A stretch of DNA of 64,000 nt, taken from assembly GCF_009727055.1 (NCBI RefSeq), contig NC_052354.1, forward strand, positions 3,622,677 through 3,686,676. The letters are read 5' to 3'. Positions 35,761 to 45,411 of the stretch are shown here, one piece after another. Position numbers and translations under genes: made by a program. The DNA is from Benincasa hispida (lineage: Eukaryota > Streptophyta > Magnoliopsida > Cucurbitales > Cucurbitaceae). Within the stretch, counting starts at the first letter, position 1; each line of letters starts with the position of its first letter. The notes under the pieces are model-generated. The model searched no databases. It was not told where the DNA came from and was given only the letters and a program-made list of their open reading frames with translations.

Positions 35761-36240
35761 GCAAAGTGTCTATCCTGATTCATGTTTTTCTTTCTTCTTT
35801 TTATTTATTTTTCATTTTTGGGTGTTTCCAATTCCTCTACCTTATTTGATAGTTTTATTTCGTTTACAGGTTCTCCTGCAATCACCTTATCATCTTCACC
35901 ATCTAATGCTCCTCTCTTGACAAATGTTGACAATTTCCTAGACGAAGATGATGAAGATTACAGGTAGAGTACATAGAATTTCCAATAGATATTAAATAGG
36001 GAGGAAATGACATTATTACAAGGATTTGAATACAAGATCTCCTGCTCTGTTAGACTGTTACCATGTTAAATCATCGACTAACCCAAAAACTTAAGCTAAT
36101 GGGTGACAATAAATTTAGTTATAATCAGTCTTTCAACAAAGTATAACCTTTTCCATTCTTGCTTTGATTCATAATGGTATATTTGATTGAATTCTTCAAA
36201 AGCATCCAACTGATAACTTTGACATACTTTGATCCTGCAG

Positions 36241-36966
36241 AAATGAAGAAGTGGATATTGTCAAGGATATGTGGAAGCAGTCTGATCATAAGTTAGTACT
36301 TTCTTACAAAACTAGTTTTGTTGGAATTGAGAATCAAGTTGAGAAAGTGTGTAATCTCCTAGACTTAGAAAGGCCCAATGACATACTTTTTGTGGGGATT
36401 TTTGGATCAAGTGGCATAGGCAAAACAAGCATTGCTGAAGTTGTTTACAATACAATTATAGCTGAATTTGAGAGTGGTTGTTTTATATAGCTTTCTTCAA
36501 AGCAAAACAGTTTGGTCCCACTTCAGCATCACATGAGTAATAGAAAGGTTTTTATTGTCCTTGATGGAGTTGATGAAACAAGGCAAATTCAAAAGTTAGC
36601 TGGAAGCCCGGATTGGTTTGGAGCCGGGAGCAGAGTTGTTCTTACGAGTAGAAATAGGTTCTTGATCAACTCAATTATAGAGATGAAGTGAAAGAATACA
36701 ACGTGGAGTTACTTTCTCATGAGAGTGCTTACTCACTGTTTTGCAAGTATGCATTTGGACATTGGCCTTTTGATAAAAAAGAACTTTGTAATGAAATTGT
36801 GAAAAAGGTTGGAAGACTTCCATTAGCTTTGAAAACCATTGGTTCGTATTTGCATAATAAGGAGTTGGTTGTATGGAATGAAACATTGAAGAGACTAGAT
36901 GAAGTGGAACAAGATTTCTTTGATACAATATTGCAGAGAAGTCGGAAGAATATACACCAACATTAG
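36241..36966 (+). pseudogene. TNL relic exon 4 (post-LRR NB-ARC)
   Basis: The exon follows TGCAG and opens with a linker resembling the one before the first NB-ARC in the minus-strand TNL (EVDIVN...), so it looks like a duplicated NB-ARC exon rather than stray sequence. Between LVPLQHHMSNRK and the P-loop block the RNBS-A region is short, suggesting an internal deletion. Stop at 36488, frameshift near 36660, end at 36964-36966. Confidence 0.85.
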
Positions 36967-37449
36967 GCCAAATCTAGCTACTTCTTTTTACTCAAGATCC
37001 AACGTGCCTGGCAAATAGGTATATGTATTATTATTATTATCATTATTAATTTTTGCGCTTCTTTGTTCTTTTTTATGTCGTTGATTTAGTTGGAAGATAA
37101 TTAGAATTTTGGCCTTATAGTTTGTTATTAGAATTTAGTTTCTATAGTTTGATAAAATACAAACTATTTATGAGGATTTTATCAAAGCATGGAAACTATT
37201 TATGAAATTTTATCAAATTATAACAACTAAATTCTAATTTTTAAAATCATATGGAAAAAATTCTAATTTTCTCCAAAAGTTCATATTTGTAATTTAACCA
37301 TACGTTATTCACTACAAAAAGTTACAAATTTTATTCTTTAGTCCTTTTTTCTTGTGAATGAAGAAGCCTAATCATATATTATGGTGTCTAATAGCTCCTA
37401 AATGAGCTTAGTGTCTCTAATCTCGCTCATTTAAAATTACTAATGAGTT
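36967..37449. other. Non-coding spacer between the TNL relics
   Basis: AT-rich with stops in all frames and no recognisable domain. A TTATTATTATTATCATTATTA run at 37026-37046 is a short microsatellite. Confidence 0.5.
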
Positions 37450-38262
37450 TAAATGACTATATTTGTAGAAATTTGAACACTAGATGCATTTCGTAGCATT
37501 ATGGACAGTTGGGGGTTAATCTAGAGTTATTAGGAGTTAACAGAGCATCCAAGACTTCAAAGGAATCAAAAGGACAAAAGTACCCCCAAAAGTCCTAGCA
37601 CCATAGTGCTTGGAATGGTGTGCAAAGCATAAGTAGCAAAAATGGGACATTGTCGCGATGTTGTCCTACAGTGCAACAGTGGACACGTGCGTGCTGCAAA
37701 AACTCACCCAACCCATAGAGTCACGACACCACAGCGCTCTCGACACGGCTTATATATACCTTCTTTGCATTCTAGTGTTGAAGGATAGGGGTCTCCTATG
37801 GAGCCTCTTCTACGATTTTCTCTATTCATTTCCTTAGTTTTAGATTGTATTATTTGAATTATATGCTGGCTCGATATCAATGAGTCTTGACTACTTCCTT
37901 TCAGTATGTATTCTTGGTTTGTTATGTTTTAGTTTAAGATGTTTTGGATGAACCCACTTATAAATTATGTGAAGATTCAGAATTTAATGCATATTTCTAT
38001 CTCTCAACATCTCTATCTCTTGCTTGTATTCTTTAGCTTGTTTGAATGGTTAGGAGGGGCAAACCAAATCAAATTTAACATTTAATCAATAACCATCATG
38101 TGTTGGTTGTCAGAGTAGCAAGGGTCATCTTATGGGTTTGTGGCGTTGCAGTGTTTGTAGACTCACATAGTTGTCTTAAGTGACTTAGAGATAAAGAACA
38201 AATTGAGTAGTTAATTGGGATTACCATTCACTAGTCATCATGGTTTAGTCCTAGAAATTTAT
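37450..38262 (+). repeat. LTR-like segment with GCAACG/TCACGACACC words, copy c
   Basis: It has the landmarks of the family at 15597: a block starting TTAATCTAGAGTTATTAGGAG, a low-GC gene-like leader, a TATATATACC box near 37750, then a long tail. Diverged and without clean ends. From 38262 a TGTTGGATTTTTTTGG start suggests another LTR piece (to about 38680) whose GGTTTAGGAAAGTCATGGG unit is repeated three times at 38310-38415. Confidence 0.5.
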
Positions 38263-38309
38263 GTTGGATTTTTTTGGCAAAATATTAGAAGTTCAATTAT
38301 CTCACATAA

Positions 38310-38415
38310 AAAAGATTTAGGAAAGTCATGGGTTTGTCCTCCATTGAAAAGGTTTAGAAAAGTCATGGACTTATCCTACATTGAAATGGTTTAGGAAAAT
38401 TATGGGTTGAAAGCA
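38310..38415. repeat. Three tandem ~40-bp units
   Basis: Units share A.GGTTTAG.AAAGTCATGG and TTATCCTACATTGAAA with small differences. Related words appear once near 34470-34540, in the TNL intron. Confidence 0.6.
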
Positions 38416-39049
38416 CTATAAAGAACCTATCCCTTTGTATTTCAATTGTCCCAGTTAGAAACATTTTAAACTTAGTATGCTAACTCTTATTAAGTTCTTT
38501 TTGTATTCTCTAGCTCGAGAGTGAAAAAAGGTTTGAGTAGCCAAAAAGTTTTGAGATAATGCTATTGTAATTGGGATCGAGAAAGAGAATTAATCTGTGT
38601 GATTGTAGCAATTTTTCACATAGTGATTTTTTTATTTTTATTTTTTTGTCTGTGGTTTTTTCTTCAGTTTGGAGTTTTTCCATGTTAATTATTGTGTTCT
38701 CAAATTTTATTGTTTTCTTTTAATTTTTCGATTATTTTTCTGATTATTTCTTGGGGTAGAAATGAGAGGGTTTTTTCCCCAATACTTTATACATGTGTTA
38801 ATTTGTGTTTGAATATTCTTTTTAAAGTTGGAAGAGTAACATTGAGAGAATAAAAGAAAATTAAGAGAAATTTATATACATAAATAAAAGAAAGCTATAT
38901 ATATACTAAATACACTTAAAAATATTAATTGTTTCAAAGATAATAGCATCTCACAAAACCACATCTGAGTAAAAAAGACAAAAATGCTTATTGATGCAAC
39001 TACAAAAACTTGAAAGAAGTACATACAGTTCATCTTTTATCCAATGTCA

Positions 39050-40439
39050 TCATTGAATTTGAGGCCCCTTTCCTTTGTGGCTAGTGGATGATGGAACAGT
39101 TGACTCCATTATGATCTTATCAATCATCATCCTTTCATGTTTATTTATCAGATGAAGACCACAATTCTTCACTCCAAATAGCTCATAACAACTAGTTTCA
39201 AGTGTAATTTCAAACTGGGTGCAATAATGCCAATTGATATCAAATCCATTAAGGGGAATGTACGAGAGCCAAATGAATTGTGAAGCATATTCACTCGAGA
39301 GTTTTTGTTGAGATATAAAGTGACAGTGCTTTGGTAAAATTTGATATGGGTCAACTTTGAGTTTGCATATAAGATCCGCAACTTTTATATACCTTCCTTG
39401 TTCTGGAATAATGTCATTTAGTTTTCTTTTTTTCTCGTCCACAACCACAAGAGCACACACAGAAAGACCTACACTGTCTCGAAATTTTTCCAAATATTGT
39501 GGTAACTTTATTTCTGTCATGTTTCCTCCGCTTTGATTGGTGAAGAGTTTTGGAATCTTATCTCCATCCAGAAGAAGATCAAACTTACTTCTAAATCGTT
39601 CCTGTAATAATATGAAATCCATTATGTAAATTTTATGAGGGAAACGAAATCGACAAGGAAAGAATAAAAAAGACAAGAAGAAATCAACATAGAAATTTAC
39701 ATGGTATAGTACACTAATAGTGTGTTAACTACGTCCACAAGCAGATGAAGATCAGTTTATTATCCCCAATACTCTGAGGTTCATCCTTAGCAAAAATGTT
39801 GAATCATCAGATTCAAATGTATAGGATGAAAAGTCATCCTTTGCAACCTCAAGTTCATCACACCTACATTCACTATTATGATCATAATGTTGTCGAATCA
39901 TGGTGCAGAAATTGCGTTTAGAGCAATAACGTTTAGCGAACAACTTTCCCAAATACTCTGATACATTTAGCCAGGAGAGTAAAGATGAAACACCACATGC
40001 TTTGATTTTGACCTTGCTTGCATCTATATGATCACAACAATAACTAATTGTAGACTTGATAGAGAAGCATCTTTGAACCATCAAACTATGATGTATAAAC
40101 ATTCAAATTGGTATGTATGCTACGCAAAAGAATCTTGTAGCTTTAAATTGGGACATCTCATAACCCATTGTTCCACCAGAACATTTCAAAGCTAACAGAG
40201 AATCCTCCAAGTGCAAGATGATCTAAAATTAGTGGAAATTCAATGTTTGTTGAGAGGAAAACTCCACAAACATTGCTTAGATCAACATCTTCATACATGA
40301 TATTGAGTGGTTTACTGATTGAGAATTCTTGCTCATACTGGATGTTTATCCAATTCCCTTCATTTATCTGGCCAAACCACTCCAACATGTCGACATCTTC
40401 ATGGATGATAGTGGATGGTTTCTCTTATATAATATTTAG
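39050..40439 (-). pseudogene. Post-LRR (C-JID-like) exons of the minus-strand TNL
   Basis: Exon 4 starts after TTTTTGCAG (40440-40443) with a stop in its first codons (40425-40427). It continues MLEWFGQINEGNWINIQYEQ and LILDHLALGGFSVSF, breaks near 40165, and then a second run begins at 40102. Exon 5 (39050-39601, after TTACAG) has DKIPKLFTNQSGGNMTEIKLP, SVGLSVCALVVVD, SQFIWLSYIPL and CGLHLINKHE, which fit the C-terminal jelly-roll/Ig-like domain that lies after the LRR in many TNLs and helps bind effectors. Confidence 0.75.
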
Positions 40440-40518
40440 CTGCAAAAAGAAGAATAATTAGGAATTAAAGTTTTTATTTATCCAAAAGGCGGTGGTATTA
40501 GATCGATTTTATGCATAC

Positions 40519-41298
40519 CACAAACGATCTTCGAGTAAATATCGAATGTTGGAACAAGTTCATGGCACATTCTACATTTGTATCCTCGGAACGAATGATA
40601 AAATTAAGGTAAAGTTGGTGTCCAGAATTTGAAGGGATAAGCAAAATTTTGTTATAATATTGTTCTGACATTGATCTGCAGTCTATTCCTCCTACATATT
40701 GCAAACTGTCTGGACGCTTTGGTAAGTCTTTAAGCTCAGTGCAAAAATTCAGGTTCAATGTTTTTAACTTATTGAGGTGGCTAAGACTATCAGGGAGTGT
40801 TGTGAATTTATTATAGCTCAGATCTAGTGTTTCTAATGAGGAAAAGCAATGGAGATCTTCAGGAATGTCCTCATCCATAAGTTTGCAACCCATCAAATTA
40901 AGAGTTTTAAGGCACCCCAAACCAGTAGATACTGTTTGATGAATGTTGAATTGAGGGAGCATTGACTTCCAAATTCGATGTTGAGTTGGGGGAGAATTAA
41001 GAGTTTTAAGGCTAACCTTTTTTCCATCCCAAAGTCGTAAAATGTGACTATGAGGCAAGAGTAGTCCAAACAAATACCGCACTTGAAACGTTGGGGGCAA
41101 ACTCTTCGAAGGATAGCCAGGCCAATTAATTATCTGCAACAATTGAGAGAGATATTCAATGTCTTCAGAGAGCTCCACATTATTGATTTTCAATATTCTT
41201 AGTTTGGTCTTCTCTGAAAAGGATTCGGTATCCAATTCTAAGGATTCATCCATTTCTTTTTCCAAACTTAAAACTCTTCCTTGAATATGCATCAAGTC
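40519..41298 (-). pseudogene. LRR exon with an apparent intron-plus-LRR deletion
   Basis: The exon opens MHIQGRVLSLEKEMDESLEL and gives a first LRR block to LRLWDGKK. In the + strand relative, and in TNLs generally, an intron starts here (donor AAG|GTTAGC) and a large LRR exon follows. Here the donor bases GTTAGC run straight on into KTLNSPPTQHRIWKSML and an intact LRR end, so the intron and most of the LRR have been lost but the frame stays open. It ends at ...TTTGTG|GTATGC. Confidence 0.8.
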
Positions 41299-41422
41299 CT
41301 AACACACAAAAATAAAAAAAAATAAAAAAAAGTAAAAATAAAAAAGAACATAATAATGGTAACTTTTGAAGGAATAGGAGAATGTTAGGCATAAACATTA
41401 TAAAGTAAACCGATTTTCTTAC

Positions 41423-42523
41423 ATGTTTTTCAGCAAACTTGCAGTAGAGATCTTCATGAAGCCAAATCCTACTCTGTTTTTCTGGTTGACTGAGAGACTC
41501 CTTACGCAACAATTTATCGACCCATTTCAAGAATTAAATCATGCACCAATATTTTCTTATGTGAAACTTCAATTAAACATCTTTGCATCAATAATTGTAT
41601 TTCACTCTTAGCGCTACAACCAAAACTCTCCAATATTTCAATTACTCTATCTTCATTTTTTCCATTGAAGAAACATGTGATGTCAAGAAAAACTTGTTGG
41701 CTTTCTACTGCCAATCCATCATAACTTATTTTCAATACATCAAAAAAAACTTCTTTCATCCACTTTGATGAGCCTCTTCAATGTTTCTCTCCATATTGTA
41801 GTCTCTTTACCATATAAAAAAGATCCAATCACTCTTAAAGCCGATGGAAGTCTTTTAGCCTTCTCAACCATCTCGTTACTGAGATCCATGAAACTGTCAG
41901 TGTTTTGACGATTACTACCAAAGGCATGCTTCAAAAAAAGTTGAAGAGCACTATCATGATCTAGTTCCTCAACATTGTATTCTTTCATTTCATCATAATT
42001 ATGATGGTTCAATATTCCTTTATTTCTAGTTGTAATGATGATTCTGCTTCCAGGACCAAACCACTCGGTGCTTCCAGCCAACATTTCTAACTGCCTTCTC
42101 TCTTCAACGCCATCAAGAACAATAAGAACCTTTCTACCACTCAGTCGATGTTTTATCATCTCTACTCCATGATTCTCATGCCATATTCTAAAATCTTCTT
42201 TATGAAAAATTTGAGAAAGCATTTCCCTTTGTAATGACACTAAACTTTGCTTTGAATCACCTCCAGGTAATGTTAGAAAGCAGCAATCATCAAACTTTGA
42301 AAGAACACAATCAAAAACAACTTGAGCAATAGTTGTTTTACCAATACCACCCATTCCTACTATCGCAACAAAGCGTACGTCATCTAATCCTAAACCAAGA
42401 TGCATATTCATATGGAGCAATCGAGATGTCATTCCAACTAAATTCTTATCCAATGCTTCCAACTTAGGACGCCATACATCAAATATTTGATTTGCAATTT
42501 TATTTACTATGTCTACCTCAGAA
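41423..42523 (-). pseudogene. NB-ARC exon of the minus-strand TNL
   Basis: It starts after CTTGCAG at 42523 and ends at AAACAT|GTAAGA. The P-loop, RNBS-A, kinase-2, RNBS-B and RNBS-C regions are in order. The GLPL motif reads KRLPSALRVIGSFL, with Ser where Leu is usual. Then an A8 run on + (41742-41749) shifts the frame before DVLKISYDGL and FLDITCFF; a stop (41514-41516) and another shift precede SQPEKQSRIWLH. Confidence 0.85.
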
Positions 42524-43212
42524 CTGCAAGATAAAATTATACTTCATGTTAAGTGACTACTGTGAATTAAATTGTAATATTCAATTTTCAAAATTTGATC
42601 CATGTATATATAATATTATGATTTTAACACAAATGATAACTGAAATTTCTTTAACATTTAGTCATCTCATAATTTTATAACTTTCTTTTTAGGATCATGC
42701 TAATATGAATCTCTTGGAACAACCAACAAATACACATGCACGATCCAGTTCTTGCTACTTTGCAGTCAACAGGACTTTTAGCAACTAGACAAGCATTCAT
42801 AGTCAAAGTTTCAATTAATTATAATCATATGCTAAGGAATAAGAATAAAAATTAGCATATTAGCAAATAAATATGCAAACAAAATAATGATAGACACCTG
42901 TGACTAATAGACCTCAATCATAGTCAATATTGTGTCATATTTGCAAATAGTTTAACATTGTGTTAGATTTGCAATTATTTTTGGGTTAGATATCCATATA
43001 TACAATTGGCCTAGCTAATTTAACCCATTTTTTTCTTTCTATACTAATTCATATCCTAATAAGCTAACCAAATACAAATGTTCAACTTATCTTCACATAT
43101 ACATAAGAATATAGGAACCAGATTAAAATTGATAAGAGATCAAATTGAAATAATTAAAAGAGATGGCGATAAAAGTTGTTTAAGAAATAAATAATAGATG
43201 TTTGAAGTTTAC

Positions 43213-43709
43213 CTATTCTTAGTGATGACAACTCCAGTGTGATTGCCAATTTTCTTCATTGCACTTTTCCAACTTTGGAGTTCCTTCAAGCGCTTCTCCT
43301 TCTCTTGATCATCAATTTCCTTTAGAGCATTGGCTTCATGTTCATCAAAACTTTTCTTAAAAGTTCCAGATTGATCCTTAACAACAGATGGATCAATATG
43401 ATAAAACACAGGAAGAACACGATCCATCGTAGTTCCCATGGAATCCATTATCTTAGTCAACTCTCTCAAACACCATTTAGCAGAAGCATAATCTTCAGAA
43501 AGAACGACAATGGCAGATCTCGATTCATCGATTATTTGGAATAAGCCATGAAGATCATCTCCATTCAAGAAAGCCTTTATCCCCAAACGATTCAAAGCAT
43601 CATACAAATATCCTGCAAAAGTGTGACGAACATCTCTACCTCTAAAGCTTATGAACACATCGTAGTTCATCTTAGGACGATCCAAAGAAGATGATGATGA
43701 ACTATGCAT
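43213..43709 (-). pseudogene. TIR exon of the minus-strand TNL
   Basis: 166 codons. The TIR starts at about residue 14 (NYDVFISFRGRDVRHTF). The usual loop between the first helix and ESRSAIVVLSEDYAS is short (FLNGDDLHGLFQ), so the BB-loop is probably reduced. The Glu of the WCLREL block, the position of the catalytic Glu in plant TIR NADases, is present. Donor: AATAG|GTAAAC. Confidence 0.85.
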
Positions 43710-43743
43710 TTTGTAAGGTCTGAAGATAGAAAGAAAAACAATG

Positions 43744-43749
43744 TTGACT
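43744..43749 (+). promoter_or_regulatory. W-box-like element near the TNL start
   Basis: TTGACT about 35 bp upstream of the TNL ATG at 43709. W-boxes bind WRKY factors and are common near defence genes, but six bases recur often by chance. Confidence 0.25.
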
Positions 43750-44911
43750 AACCAAGTATGTGTTTGGTTTAACTTTTAACGTGTCTATCTTTCAGGTAAT
43801 CAAATAATAATTTCGAAAAAAATTAGAGTGTTTGGCAACAACTCAAAATAATTTTTTTTAAAAAAATGAATTTATGAATTAAGTTGGTTTGAGAGAAATA
43901 TTTGAAAAGAGTAATCAATAAAAGATTATAGGAACCAAAAAGAGAGGAACAAAACGCATTTTTACCCGCAGAGGCAGCACAACTACAGCGACAGCAGCAC
44001 ACCCACAGTGGCTTGCTCTGACAACAGCAGCAGCGACAACCACTTATCTTCCTCTCTTCCTTGGTTCTTTCTCTTCTGTGAATTGTCAGGTTTTCGAAGA
44101 TCTAAAAGAGCAAGTTTATAAGTTGGGATTTGGTTCTTCCATCTTTTCTTTATGAAAGTCATCGTATAAAAAAAGGAGGAATTTTGTATGAATCAATGTG
44201 ATAGATGACTGAAAATGAGAGAGTAAGGAAAAGAAATGATACGTACTCAGAGGGAAAATAATAAACTTAATGGTTCATTTGGTTATATATCTCAACATAC
44301 CTTGCCCCATATTACACCACCAAAAACTTAGAATGTTGGAGAGCTGACAATATGTCCTAACTAAACTATAGAATCCATTGCAAACTTATAAAAATTAAAC
44401 ATTTTTTTAAAAATAGTTGGTGACTAACAAAAACTTATTGAAACGGTTCAGAAAAAATATATAAACACTTCCAAAATATTTCATGTGCATCACCACACCA
44501 GGTGTGTGGCTCACTCCACACTATCCAAATTTTGGTCCAAAAGTCTAGAATCTCACCACAATGTTTTTAATGAGGAAAAAATGTTAGCTAGCCACTCTTA
44601 ACTATAAATGTAATAACTAATATTACAAACCATCATAAATCTAAAGAAAACATAAAATAATTGAAATGATGCTAGCTAGCCACTCTTAACTATAAAAATA
44701 AGCATCAGTTCTACATACATACAGAATAATGTAGAATTTATATGCGATTGGTGGCACATGATCTGGACTTTGATAGTCTCATTGGACACTCAAACAGATC
44801 TGGTAGAAAAGTTTAAAACAAAAGATTTGGGTAAAAAGCAAATGAGTGGTGAGAGGTTATAAGAAAACAATTAAAAGAAAATATGAATTAACATAAATAT
44901 TCATAAATGGT
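43750..44911. other. Upstream spacer of the TNL relic
   Basis: No gene seen. A patch rich in CAGCAG/CGACA words lies at 43965-44045. A 24-bp direct repeat, GCTAGCCACTCTTAACTATA plus flanking bases, occurs near 44586 and 44676. TGTGTGG/CCACAC words stand near 44497. Confidence 0.45.
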
Positions 44912-45411
44912 TGTTACTTGTTAGTAAACGGGTCCAAGTCCAAGGGAACCAGGAGGCGGCATGGGGGACCGTGAGTACCAAAAGGGAAAAAGTTAGACCC
45001 TCAAGTTCTGGATCAACCAGCCAAGCTTGAAGGATTACACCAAAAGGGAAATGATCGAGTCAAGCCCGACGCTAGTGCACATCCACTGCAATCTCGAGGG
45101 CCACAACTACCTTGACACCGTCCACATTACATGTAATACAAAACAATTGGCAAGGGAAGGACTTTATAAATAGCCCCATTCAACTGCACCAAAGAGGAGA
45201 AGGAAACTCCAAAGGAGAAATTCTAAATCCTCTTCTCTGTGCTTAGCTAAACTAAATACTCCTTGTACTAACTTAGGCATCGAAGTGTGGTAAGCTTAGC
45301 ACCACACTGGTGTGAGTACTCTCACACAGGTCAACTTGAATGAAAAGGTCGGACCTGAGGAGCAAGTCGACAGAGCACGCAAGGGCCACATGCGAGTTTC
45401 CGACACCAACA
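44912..45411 (+). repeat. LTR-like segment
   Basis: About 500 bp from TGTTACTTGTTAG to ACACCAACA, with a TTTATAAATAG box near 45164 and ACTTAGGCATCG near 45270, the kind of wording found in Gypsy LTR leaders. The flanks give no convincing target duplication. No coding sequence. Confidence 0.45.

Larger units (their letters stand above)
34082..36966 (+). pseudogene. TNL resistance gene relic: LRR followed by a second NB-ARC
   Basis: Four exons can be read. Exon 1 (34082-34357) starts after TTTGCTAG and encodes the NB-LRR linker and first LRRs (FADMSELKILQINNVQ, LNWPGYPSKTLP). Exon 2 (34860-35760) encodes about 300 residues of LRR. Exon 3 (35870-35963) encodes an acidic linker ending DEDDEDY. 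Exon 4 (36241-36966) encodes a linker (EVDIVKDMW) and another NB-ARC: P-loop GSSGIGKTS, kinase-2 FIVLDGVD, RNBS-B GSRVVLTSRN, GLPL-like GRLPLALKTIGSYL. TNLs normally carry TIR, NB-ARC, LRR in that order, so an NB-ARC after the LRR is unusual. No TIR or first NB-ARC exists to the left; Copia element 2 starts at 33986. Damage: stops at 35487-35489 and 36488-36490, a frameshift near 36660, a GC donor at 35761, and no conventional C-terminus. The intron after exon 1 has a GT donor (AAG|GTTAGC) and an AG acceptor at 34858-34859. Confidence 0.88.
39050..43709 (-). pseudogene. TIR-NB-LRR resistance gene relic with post-LRR region
   Basis: Reading from 43709 down: exon 1 (43213-43709) TIR; exon 2 (41423-42523) NB-ARC; exon 3 (40519-41298) LRR; exon 4 (from 40439 down to about 39760) and exon 5 (39050-39601) post-LRR. 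The product would be an intracellular immune receptor: the TIR acts as an NADase after effector recognition by the LRR/post-LRR part, with the NB-ARC as ATP switch. Visible motifs include YDVFISFRGRD and CLREL (TIR), GMGGIGKTT, VLIVLDGVE and GSRIIITTRN (NB-ARC), and DLPKRPDSLQYVGG (end of LRR). Damage: an 8-A run (41742-41749) that shifts the frame, a stop at 41514-41516 with a further frame change, a stop at 40425-40427, and breaks near 40165 and 40103. The ATG is chosen because it opens the TIR frame a few residues before the TIR fold. As assembled it is a pseudogene, but some shifts could be sequencing errors. Confidence 0.88.

Noticed and set aside
44912..45411. A definite solo LTR
   Set aside because: The wording fits an LTR, but no convincing target duplication or partner copy is present, so it is only listed as LTR-like.
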